Assembly (NCBI GenBank): GCA_030652635.1 | Contig: JAUSPW010000677.1 | Span: 1-7,905 of the forward strand | Length of the DNA stretch: 7,905 nt | Direction of reading: 5' to 3' | Source: Pseudohongiella sp. | GTDB lineage: Bacteria; Pseudomonadota; Gammaproteobacteria; Pseudomonadales; Pseudohongiellaceae | Shown: positions 1 to 6,081 of the stretch, in pieces | How the letters are laid out: each line of letters opens with the position of its first letter | How positions within the stretch are numbered: the first letter of the stretch is position 1 | Made by a program: the position numbers and the translations under genes | The notes under the pieces: model-generated | Databases searched by the model: none | Seen by the model: the letters and a program-made list of their open reading frames with translations, nothing else | Told to the model about the DNA's origin: nothing

Positions 1-359
1 ACACCGGTCGAGAACGGCAAAACCTGCTGGACATCGACACCCGCCGCATCCGCAACGGCCTGGCAACAGGTTTGCGCATCGGTCATGCCCTGCGGCCCAG
101 TGCCTGCGTTTGCATTTCCGGTATTTACGAGCAGATAGCGCGCTGCACCAACACTGTCATTCAGGTGCTGACGGGCAATAAGCACAGGCGCGGCACAAAA
201 AGCATTCTGCGTGAACATGCCGCTGGAGCGAGTGCCCGGCGCCAACTCAAATAACACCACATCAAGCCGATTCTGATACCGCACACCAGCACTCACAGCA
301 GCGATTTTTACACCGTCGACCGGCAGTATCTGGCCAAGCTCATTTGTTCCCGTCGCCAT
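1..359 (-). CDS. argJ: ArgJ, bifunctional glutamate N-acetyltransferase / amino-acid acetyltransferase (N-terminal part, cut by window edge)
   Basis: ArgJ moves the acetyl group from N-acetylornithine to glutamate in the cyclic arginine pathway, and in bifunctional members also acetylates glutamate from acetyl-CoA, in the cytoplasm. I translated the frame by hand: 119 complete codons from the ATG at 359 to the window edge. Recognisable family segments, in order, are residues 49-57 (MFTQNAFCA), 78-87 (VNTGNANAGT with its flank) and 112-119 (VLPFSTG), the last carrying the Thr-Gly pair that forms the oxyanion hole. The autoproteolytic Thr that splits the precursor into alpha and beta chains lies further on and is outside the window. 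The start is preceded by only a weak GAG ribosome-binding match. It follows secA by 60 bases with no terminator between them, so co-transcription is likely. The secA-argJ pairing is typical of Pseudomonas-like genomes. Family assignment is secure; whether it is mono- or bifunctional cannot be told. Confidence 0.93.
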   Translation of the reverse strand, partial: MATGTNELGQILPVDGVKIAAVSAGVRYQNRLDVVLFELAPGTRSSGMFTQNAFCAAPVLIARQHLNDSVGAARYLLVNTGNANAGTGPQGMTDAQTCCQAVADAAGVDVQQVLPFSTG

Positions 360-419
360 AATAATTACTCTGACTCTGCTCTCTGAATTACTTTTCTAAA
401 GCCCCTGATCTGATGTGAC

Positions 420-3179
420 TCAGCTCAGACGACCATGACATTGTTTGTATTTTTTACCCGAACCGCAGGGACAAGGCTCGTTGCGTCCCAGCTTGGGCTC
501 TTCTCGCACAAAAGGAGTGCGCTGATCATCAGATTCTGCGCCCTGGGATTCTTCAGCAGTCGCTTGCTCCATGGCAGATGCTTGGTCATGCTGCAGCTGG
601 ATTTTTTCCTTGGCACGTTCCGCTTGTCGCGCACGTTCAATGGCGTCAATCTCGTCCGGTGAGCGCACCTGAACGTGACTCAGGAAGCGAATCACATCAT
701 GCTGCAATCGTGATAACAAACCCTGAAACAAGGCAAACGCTTCACGCTTGTATTCCTGTTTCGGGTTTTTGCCGGCATATCCGCGCAGGAAAATGCCCTG
801 CCGCAAATGATCCATGGCCTGCAAATGCTCTTTCCACAAGGTATCCAATATCTGCAATACAATCTGCTTTTCCAGCAAATGCATTTTCTCGCCTACCAGC
901 TCGCGCTTGATGCGATAAGCATCGGTCAGCGCATCACGGATTTTCTGACGCAAAGTCTCTTCATAGAGTTTCTGATCTTCTTCCAGCCAGGTTTTTACCG
1001 GCAAATGCACTGCAAACTCGGCGCCGATCGCAGCTTCCAGACCGGCAATATCCCACTGCTCAAAAATGCTTTGCGGCGGAATGTGGCTGCTGACAACTTC
1101 ATCAATAACGTCGTTACGCATGCCATCCAGCAAAGTGGATAGGTCATCGCTGGCCATGATCTGATTGCGCTGCTTGTACACAATGGTACGCTGATCATTG
1201 GCAACGTTGTCGTATTCCAGCAATTGTTTACGGATGTCAAAGTTGCGCCCTTCAACTTTGCGTTGCGCCTTTTCGATAGACTTGGAAACCATACCGTGTT
1301 CGATAGCTTCCCCACGCTCCATGCCTAGCGCCTGCATAAAATTTTTCACGCGTTCTGATGCAAAAATACGCATCAGATTGTCCTCAAGAGACAGGTAAAA
1401 GCGTGAATAACCGGGATCACCCTGACGACCAGAGCGGCCACGCAGCTGATTGTCTATACGTCTGGATTCATGGCGTTCGGTACCGATGATATGTAATCCA
1501 CCTGCTGCCAGCACTTGCTCATGACGGCTTTGCCACTGCGTCTTGGCGGCTTCAACCTGTTCAGGCGAGGGATTGTCCATGCTCTGCACTTCAGTTTCCC
1601 AGCTTCCTCCTAGCTTGATGTCAGTGCCTCGACCTGCCATGTTGGTCGCGATGGTCACCACACCGGGCCGGCCGGCCTGCGCAATGATATAGGCCTCTTT
1701 TTCATGGAACTTAGCGTTCAGAACTTCGTGAGAAATCTTTTCCTTGTTCAGAAACTTTGACAACATCTCAGAGGTTTCAATCGATGCGGTACCGACCAGC
1801 ACTGGCGCACCCTTGGAACTGAATTCCTTGATGTCACGCACGATGGCTTCGAATTTTTCTTCAATAGACAAGAACACGAGGTCGTTCATATCAATACGCT
1901 GCATAGGCATATTGGGGGGAATGACCACCACATCAAGATCATATATTTGTTTAAATTCAAAGGCTTCAGTGTCTGCCGTCCCTGTCATGCCTGAGAGCTT
2001 GCCATACAGCCTGAAATAATTCTGGAAGGTAGTGGAAGCCAGAGTCTGACTCTCACTCTGAATCTCAACCCCCTCTTTGGCTTCGATCGCCTGATGCAAA
2101 CCTTCAGACAGACGACGTCCCTCCATCGTACGACCGGTATGCTCATCAATCAGTACAATCTTGTTGTCTTTAACAATGTACTCCACATCTTTGTGGAACA
2201 AATAGTGTGCTTTCAGCGCCGAGTGGATGTGATGCAACAAACCCAGGTTGGCAGCAGCGTAAAGACTTTCGCCCTGCTTGAGCAGTCCGTGTTGAGTTAA
2301 CAGTTCTTCAAGGTACTCGTGACCCGCCTCTGTCAGTTCAACCTGACGCGTTTTTTCATCAACAGAAAAATGGCCGGTCTCAACACGCTCATCACGCTCC
2401 AGCATCATGCCGCTTTTTTCTGGAGCTGCTTCACCTTTTTCAAGTCTATTGATCAAGGCATTAATCGCGAGGTACTGTTTGGAACTGTCTTCCGCCGCCC
2501 CAGAGATAATTAAAGGCGTTCGTGCTTCGTCAATCAGGATAGAGTCAACTTCGTCCACAATCGCGAAGTTGAGCTTGCGCTGCATCTTATCTTCGATACG
2601 AAACGCCATGTTGTCGCGCAAGTAGTCGAAACCAAACTCGTTGTTGGTACCATAAGTAATTGATGCGTCATAAGCCGCCTTTTTCTCATGCGCCATTTGA
2701 CCAGCGACAATCACGCCAACGGTCAGACCCAGGAACTCATACAGCGGGCGCATCCAGTTTGCATCGCGGCGGGCAAGATAATCATTGACCGTCACAACAT
2801 GCACGCCGTTGCCAGCAAGACCATTCAGGTAAGCTGGCAGAGTCGCAACCAGCGTTTTACCTTCACCGGTTTTCATTTCGGCGATATCGCCATAATGCAG
2901 GACCATGCCACCAATCATCTGCACATCAAAATGGCGCATGCCCATGATGCGCTTGCTTGCTTCGCGCACAACGGCAAAGGCTTCTGGCAGCATTGCATCC
3001 AGCGTTTCGCCTTTTTCCACGCGCACACGAAATTCATCAGTTTTGGCGCGCAACTGTTCATCGGGAAGCGCTTCCAATATCGATTCAAAACTGTTGATCT
3101 GCTTGACAGTTTTTTGCAACTTTTTGAGCTTGCGCGAGTTGCTGCTGCCAAAAATGGCACTAAAAATATTAAGATTCAT
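420..3179 (-). CDS. secA: SecA, preprotein translocase ATPase
   Basis: SecA is the ATP-driven motor that pushes unfolded preproteins through SecYEG across the inner membrane. The protein has 919 residues (E. coli SecA has 901). Visible parts: N-terminal helix and NBD1 with Walker A MKTGEGKT (102-109) and Walker B DEVD (209-212); the preprotein cross-linking domain roughly 225-370; NBD2 with NMAGRGTDI (513-521) and the arginine-finger motif QLRGRSGRQGD (578-588); then the helical scaffold and wing domains; and a C-terminal zinc-binding tail with Cys903, Cys905, Cys914 and His915, which binds SecB and phospholipid. The acidic, Gln/Glu-rich stretch before the tail is the usual variable linker. 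The ATG at 3179 gives the standard MNLNIFSAIFGS beginning. Its ribosome-binding site is weak (AGTGGG, about 6 bases upstream) and may be hidden in an RNA helix (see 3179-3257). It lies 75 bases after a small ORF in the secM position. All key residues are present; no sign of damage. Confidence 0.98.
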   Translation of the reverse strand: MNLNIFSAIFGSSNSRKLKKLQKTVKQINSFESILEALPDEQLRAKTDEFRVRVEKGETLDAMLPEAFAVVREASKRIMGMRHFDVQMIGGMVLHYGDIAEMKTGEGKTLVATLPAYLNGLAGNGVHVVTVNDYLARRDANWMRPLYEFLGLTVGVIVAGQMAHEKKAAYDASITYGTNNEFGFDYLRDNMAFRIEDKMQRKLNFAIVDEVDSILIDEARTPLIISGAAEDSSKQYLAINALINRLEKGEAAPEKSGMMLERDERVETGHFSVDEKTRQVELTEAGHEYLEELLTQHGLLKQGESLYAAANLGLLHHIHSALKAHYLFHKDVEYIVKDNKIVLIDEHTGRTMEGRRLSEGLHQAIEAKEGVEIQSESQTLASTTFQNYFRLYGKLSGMTGTADTEAFEFKQIYDLDVVVIPPNMPMQRIDMNDLVFLSIEEKFEAIVRDIKEFSSKGAPVLVGTASIETSEMLSKFLNKEKISHEVLNAKFHEKEAYIIAQAGRPGVVTIATNMAGRGTDIKLGGSWETEVQSMDNPSPEQVEAAKTQWQSRHEQVLAAGGLHIIGTERHESRRIDNQLRGRSGRQGDPGYSRFYLSLEDNLMRIFASERVKNFMQALGMERGEAIEHGMVSKSIEKAQRKVEGRNFDIRKQLLEYDNVANDQRTIVYKQRNQIMASDDLSTLLDGMRNDVIDEVVSSHIPPQSIFEQWDIAGLEAAIGAEFAVHLPVKTWLEEDQKLYEETLRQKIRDALTDAYRIKRELVGEKMHLLEKQIVLQILDTLWKEHLQAMDHLRQGIFLRGYAGKNPKQEYKREAFALFQGLLSRLQHDVIRFLSHVQVRSPDEIDAIERARQAERAKEKIQLQHDQASAMEQATAEESQGAESDDQRTPFVREEPKLGRNEPCPCGSGKKYKQCHGRLS

Positions 3180-3257
3180 GATTACCCACTACGTAAGATA
3201 CTGATCTATCAGGTTTGATTGTGAAGTCTAAAAGACAAGATAATCAGAGGGGTATCA
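3179..3257 (-). promoter_or_regulatory. Candidate mRNA hairpin occluding the secA translation start
   Basis: Read as minus-strand RNA, the interval from the stop codon of the 151-codon ORF to the secA start can form a long imperfect hairpin. Outer helix: TGATACCC (3257-3250) pairs with GGGTAATCA (3187-3179) with one bulged A at 3183; two further pairs (3249-3189, 3248-3190) follow after a bulged T. Inner helix: CTGATTATC (3247-3239) pairs with GATAGATCAG (3210-3201), nine pairs with a bulged G at 3206. A small GTCT/AGAC hairpin (3236-3226) sits in the terminal loop, and 3200-3191 is a one-sided internal loop. The outer helix uses the upstream stop codon on one side and, on the other, the GGG of the secA ribosome-binding region and the A of its ATG. 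A ribosome finishing the upstream ORF would open it. This is an inference by eye; no folding energy was computed, and an alternative local hairpin (3212-3201) competes. Confidence 0.4.
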
Positions 3258-3710
3258 ATGCAGTGTGCGATGCACATAACTGGCTGGATCAATAATCCGG
3301 CCGTGCTGAAATGCGGCAACAGCGTCCGCTGGCAGTGCTGGAAGCAGACTTGATTGATAAGCAAGCAACACTTGCCGATCATTAAGATAAATTGAGGCGG
3401 GTTCTGACAAACCTTGATTGGCGACGTCAAACAAGGCGTCAGCTGAAAGTGGCGTTGCTTCTACAGAGGCAAAGTCTTGCCCAGCATACGCATCCGTCTG
3501 ATCTCCACGGATAAATTCATCGGACGCAAGCGCAGACTCCTGGGAGACCAGCGAACTTGAGCCTGCATCCGCAAATGCCAGTTCGTAACCCAGATAACCC
3601 AGCGCAACTGGCGCCCCCATCAGACAGAGCGACAGAAAGCCCTTCATCCAACCGCGAATCACGATAGTACGGGTGTGTCCGTAACGCTGGTTAACCAGAA
3701 TCAGTTTCAT
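3255..3710 (-). CDS. Small membrane-anchored or exported protein in the secM position; likely core-deleted remnant of an M23-type peptidase
   Basis: The 151-residue product is not a known protein by itself. Residues 1-20 form a basic, beta-like cytoplasmic start (MKLILVNQRYGHTRTIVIRG), residues about 22-44 a hydrophobic segment that can act as anchor or signal peptide (possible cleavage after AFA, residue 47), followed by an acidic, Ser/Ala-rich stretch (48-105). The last part, HGRIIDPASYV (136-146), resembles the tail that closes M23/LytM peptidase domains (NGR-x-V-D/N-P-x-x-Y). The zinc ligands and HxH strand of M23 are absent in this frame and there is no room for them before secA, so it cannot be an active peptidase of that type. 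The ATG is 3 bases after the lpxC stop, so it is translationally coupled. In E. coli secM occupies this slot and is of similar size (170 residues), but the SecM arrest motif (FxxxxWIxxxxGIRAGP) is missing. It could be a degraded gene or a repurposed regulator; the ORF is intact and has coding-like composition. Confidence 0.8.
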   Translation of the reverse strand: MKLILVNQRYGHTRTIVIRGWMKGFLSLCLMGAPVALGYLGYELAFADAGSSSLVSQESALASDEFIRGDQTDAYAGQDFASVEATPLSADALFDVANQGLSEPASIYLNDRQVLLAYQSSLLPALPADAVAAFQHGRIIDPASYVHRTLH

Positions 3711-3713
3711 TCT

Positions 3714-4625
3714 TCAGGCAGCCAGTACCGGTTTAACATAAGAAATGGGTACTTGAGAATCCGAGTCAAAGGTGACCATTTCCCAGGCATCCCTGGTTTT
3801 CTCAAGTGTTCTTAACAAGGCATTGTTCAAGGCATGTCCAGACTTATAACCTTTGAACTCTCCAATCAGACTGTAGCCTGTCAGGTACAAATCGCCGATT
3901 GAATCCAGTATTTTGTGTTTGACGAATTCATCTTCATATCGCAAACCATCTTCATTCAGCACCTTGTAGTCACCAACAGCAATGGCGTTATCCATGCTTG
4001 CACCCAGCGCCAGATTGCGATTTCTGAGCTCTTCAAACTCATGCATAAACCCGAAGGTCCTGGCGCGACTGACTTCTTTTACAAACGATGTGCTGGAGAA
4101 ATCGATAGTTGCTGATTTGGTATAACGTCGGTAAACCGGGTGATCGTACAGCAGGGTGTAACTGACTTTAAATCCGTCGTAAGGCTCCAGACTAACTGTT
4201 TTGTCGCCTTCCACCAAACGAATGGGCTTCAATATTCTGATGAACTGCTTAGGGGCATCCTGTTCTTCGATGCCCGCTGATTGGATCAGGAACACAAAAG
4301 GACCCGCGCTGCCATCCATGATAGGCACTTCAGGTGCGCTGACTTCTATATAGGCATTGTCGATGCCAAGACCTGATAAAGCCGACATCAAGTGCTCAAT
4401 GGTCGACACCTTGACATCACCTTTGACCAGCGTTGTCGAGAGAGTGGTCTCACCCACTAGATGGGCTTTGGCTGGTAACTCCGGGCGGGACTCGATATCC
4501 GTTCTGATAAAAACAATACCATTGTTAACCGGCGCAGGACGTAAGGTCAGATACACCTTTTGACCTGTGTGCAGGCCAACACCAGTGGCTCGGATCACAT
4601 TCTTGAGTGTTCGCTGCTTTAACAT
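3714..4625 (-). CDS. lpxC: LpxC, UDP-3-O-acyl-N-acetylglucosamine deacetylase
   Basis: LpxC is the cytoplasmic zinc hydrolase that removes the acetyl group from UDP-3-O-acyl-GlcNAc, the committed step of lipid A synthesis. I start it at the ATG at 4625, giving 303 residues that begin MLKQRTLKNVIRATGVGLHT, exactly like family members (E. coli 305); an in-frame upstream TTG and ATG would add 18-24 residues but lie in or beside the promoter. Zinc ligands are His78 (in TIEHL), His237 and Asp241 (HKILD); the catalytic pair is Glu77 and His264 (KSGHALN), with Thr190-Phe191 also conserved, all offset by one from E. coli numbering. Two repeated alpha/beta domains are complete. No strong ribosome-binding site is seen next to the ATG (a GGA lies about 13 bases upstream). 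The C-terminus ends KPVLAA, hydrophobic and unlike a random tail, which may matter for turnover. It has its own candidate promoter and is separated from ftsZ by a terminator. Confidence 0.97.
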   Translation of the reverse strand: MLKQRTLKNVIRATGVGLHTGQKVYLTLRPAPVNNGIVFIRTDIESRPELPAKAHLVGETTLSTTLVKGDVKVSTIEHLMSALSGLGIDNAYIEVSAPEVPIMDGSAGPFVFLIQSAGIEEQDAPKQFIRILKPIRLVEGDKTVSLEPYDGFKVSYTLLYDHPVYRRYTKSATIDFSSTSFVKEVSRARTFGFMHEFEELRNRNLALGASMDNAIAVGDYKVLNEDGLRYEDEFVKHKILDSIGDLYLTGYSLIGEFKGYKSGHALNNALLRTLEKTRDAWEMVTFDSDSQVPISYVKPVLAA

Positions 4626-4687
4626 AGAGGATGCTGGTTCCAGGAAATTGAGTCTGAGAAGGGAGTTCAGCCTTTTCATGGGCGTGG

Positions 4688-4716
4688 ATGATAACAAATA
4701 TCAACTGAGAACCCAA
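4688..4716 (-). promoter_or_regulatory. Candidate sigma70 promoter for lpxC, extended -10 type
   Basis: On the minus strand, a -35 box TTGGGT (4716-4711) is followed after exactly 17 bases by a -10 box TATCAT (4693-4688), five of six matches to TATAAT, with a TGT immediately upstream that provides the extended -10 TGn element. The predicted transcript would start near 4681, giving a leader of about 55 bases before the lpxC ATG. The position right after the ftsZ terminator supports it. The -35 match is only moderate, which the extended -10 can compensate. Not tested by any scoring tool. Confidence 0.55.
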
Positions 4717-4725
4717 ACACTGAAT

Positions 4726-4739
4726 GGATGCATACATCC
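4726..4739. repeat. Short inverted repeat upstream of the lpxC promoter
   Basis: GGATG-CATA-CATCC is a perfect 5-base inverted repeat with a 4-base centre, starting 10 bases upstream of the -35 box. It could be a protein binding site acting on the lpxC promoter, but arms this short also occur by chance. No known operator was recognised. Confidence 0.3.
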
Positions 4740-4753
4740 CGCCAAATGCCACC

Positions 4754-4797
4754 AAAAAATCTCCTGAAGACACCGACCTGTGCTCGATGTCTTCAGG
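4754..4797 (-). terminator. Intrinsic terminator downstream of ftsZ
   Basis: On the minus strand CCTGAAGACA (4797-4788) and TGTCTTCAGG (4772-4763) form a perfect 10-base-pair stem, extended by three more pairs (4786-4784 with 4776-4774) after one mismatch. It is followed by AGA and then six T residues (4759-4754). This stem plus U-tract is a classic rho-independent terminator acting in the direction of ftsZ transcription, starting 37 bases after the ftsZ stop. The opposite side lacks a U-tract, so it is one-directional. It would separate the ftsQ-ftsA-ftsZ transcript from lpxC-secA-argJ. Confidence 0.85.
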
Positions 4798-4833
4798 ATT
4801 CTTACAACAGGCGCTCTGGGTCAGCGCGCTGTA

Positions 4834-6030
4834 TCAATCAGCCTGACGGCGCAAAAATGCCGGTATATCCAGATAATCCATGTTGGTATCTGAACCGACC
4901 GCTTTGCCAAAACCATTACCCTGCGGCATGGTATGCGACATTTGTGGTCGTGGACGAGCAACTGCCGGTGCCGGCGCGTAACCGCGTGGCTCCTGACGAA
5001 CCGGGGCCGGCGACGGCGCTGCTACTGCTCGAATGTTTTCCATCGCCTTAGGTGGACGCGCTTCCTGTGCACGAATCTCGCCCAGTCCGGTTGCCACAAC
5101 AGTCACACGAATCTCATCGCCCATCGATGGGTCGATAACCGTACCCACAACAACGGTTGCATCATCCGATGCAAAATCAGCGATGGCATCGCCCACTTCG
5201 GTGAATTCACCCAGAGACAGACTTTCACCAGCAGTGATGTTGACCAGAATGCCGCGTGCACCATGCAAATTAACATCTTCCAGCAAGGGGCTGCGGATGG
5301 CTGCTTCAGCAGCCTCACGCGCACGATCAGGACCCGTCGCATAACCAGTGCCCATCATTGCCATACCCATCTCGGACATCACCGTGCGAACGTCTGCAAA
5401 ATCCACGTTGATCATGCCTGGACGAATGATCAGATCCGCAATGCCTTGCACGGCGCCCAGCAGCACATCGTTGGCGGCCTTGAATGCCTCCAGCAACGAT
5501 GCCTGTTTGCCCAGCACGGACAACAATTTTTCATTGGGGATGGTAATCAAAGAGTCAACATGGCGCGACAATTCAGCAATGCCCTGCTCTGCAATCATCG
5601 AGCGTTTTTTGCCCTCAAACGGAAAGGGTTTTGTTACCACGGCAACCGTCAGAATGCCAAGCTCACGTGCAACCTCAGCAAAAATTGGGGCACCGCCCGT
5701 GCCGGTACCACCACCCATACCGGCGGTAATAAATACCATATCGGCCCCGCGCAGGATTTCCGCGATCTCTTCGCGATCTTCCAATGCTGCCTGACGACCC
5801 ACTTCAGGGTTGGCACCGGCGCCCAAGCCCTTGGTCACAGTACTGCCCATTTGCAGCAGCGTTTTAGCTTGAACGTTTGTCAGAGCCTGAGCGTCTGTAT
5901 TGGCACATACAAACTCAACCCCCTCCACGTGATTGCTGATCATGTGACGCACTGCATTACCACCACCGCCACCTACACCAACCACTTTGATTACAGCGCT
6001 TTGCGGAATACTATCCAGAAGTTCGAACAT
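4834..6030 (-). CDS. ftsZ: FtsZ, tubulin-like cell division GTPase
   Basis: FtsZ polymerises with GTP into the cytoplasmic ring that organises division. The 398 residues contain: an N-terminal GTPase domain with GVGGGGGNAV (18-27), Asn44-Thr-Asp, the tubulin signature GGGTGTG (106-112) and PFPFEG (135-140); helix 7 and the T7 synergy loop NVDFADVR (208-215) with the catalytic Asp210 and Asp213 that act on the neighbouring subunit's GTP; the C-terminal GTPase-activating domain to about 318; a Pro/Ala/Arg-rich flexible linker (about 320-382); and the conserved C-terminal peptide DYLDIPAFLRRQAD (385-398) that binds FtsA and ZipA. The ATG at 6030 is well supported by GAGGGGG about 5 bases upstream, the strongest ribosome-binding site in the window, fitting its high expression. 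It begins 51 bases after ftsA and ends in a terminator. All key residues are present. Confidence 0.99.
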   Translation of the reverse strand: MFELLDSIPQSAVIKVVGVGGGGGNAVRHMISNHVEGVEFVCANTDAQALTNVQAKTLLQMGSTVTKGLGAGANPEVGRQAALEDREEIAEILRGADMVFITAGMGGGTGTGGAPIFAEVARELGILTVAVVTKPFPFEGKKRSMIAEQGIAELSRHVDSLITIPNEKLLSVLGKQASLLEAFKAANDVLLGAVQGIADLIIRPGMINVDFADVRTVMSEMGMAMMGTGYATGPDRAREAAEAAIRSPLLEDVNLHGARGILVNITAGESLSLGEFTEVGDAIADFASDDATVVVGTVIDPSMGDEIRVTVVATGLGEIRAQEARPPKAMENIRAVAAPSPAPVRQEPRGYAPAPAVARPRPQMSHTMPQGNGFGKAVGSDTNMDYLDIPAFLRRQAD

Positions 6031-6034
6031 ATGG

Positions 6035-6041
6035 CCCCCTC
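6035..6041 (-). promoter_or_regulatory. Strong ribosome-binding site of ftsZ
   Basis: GAGGGGG on the minus strand lies 4 bases before the ftsZ ATG (spacing CCAT), giving a purine-rich anti-anti-Shine-Dalgarno match much stronger than those of ftsA, lpxC, secA or argJ here. It agrees with the known need for far more FtsZ than FtsA and fixes the ftsZ start. Confidence 0.7.
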
Positions 6042-6081
6042 ATGTTGCACAGGTTTTTTTAAGTAAATTTTTAAAGCAGTT

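Noticed and set aside
360..419. A terminator or regulatory element between secA and argJ.
   Set aside because: I see only a short AGTAATT direct repeat and purine-rich sequence, with no stem plus T-run.
2688..3218. A 176-codon open frame on the plus strand opposite the secA start.
   Set aside because: His-, Phe- and Ala-rich composition without family features; it is antisense to conserved SecA NBD1.
3180..3254. A separate promoter for secA in the gap after the small ORF.
   Set aside because: The best TTGTCT box has no acceptable -10 at 16-18 bases; readthrough from the lpxC promoter is more likely.
3209..3430. A 73-codon minus-strand open frame overlapping the end of the 151-codon ORF, considered as a frameshifted missing M23 core.
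   Set aside because: It contains no HxxxD, GHxxxxxYAHL or HLHFE-type motif, and is Cys/Pro/Leu-rich like an out-of-frame shadow.
4626..4697. Upstream in-frame extension of lpxC from a TTG at 4697 or an ATG at 4679.
   Set aside because: The added residues do not resemble LpxC N-termini, the TTG lies inside the promoter spacer, and the ATG at 4679 is next to the predicted transcription start; the family start MLKQRTLKN is at 4625.
4811..4827. GCGCT/AGCGC hairpin just past the ftsZ stop, considered as a terminator.
   Set aside because: Only 5 base pairs and no T-run follows on either strand; the nearby 4754-4797 structure is far better.
4933..6066. A 377-codon open frame on the plus strand opposite ftsZ.
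   Set aside because: It is rich in His, Cys, Thr and Gln with no recognisable domain, covers a certain gene, and is explained by codon bias of ftsZ on the other strand.
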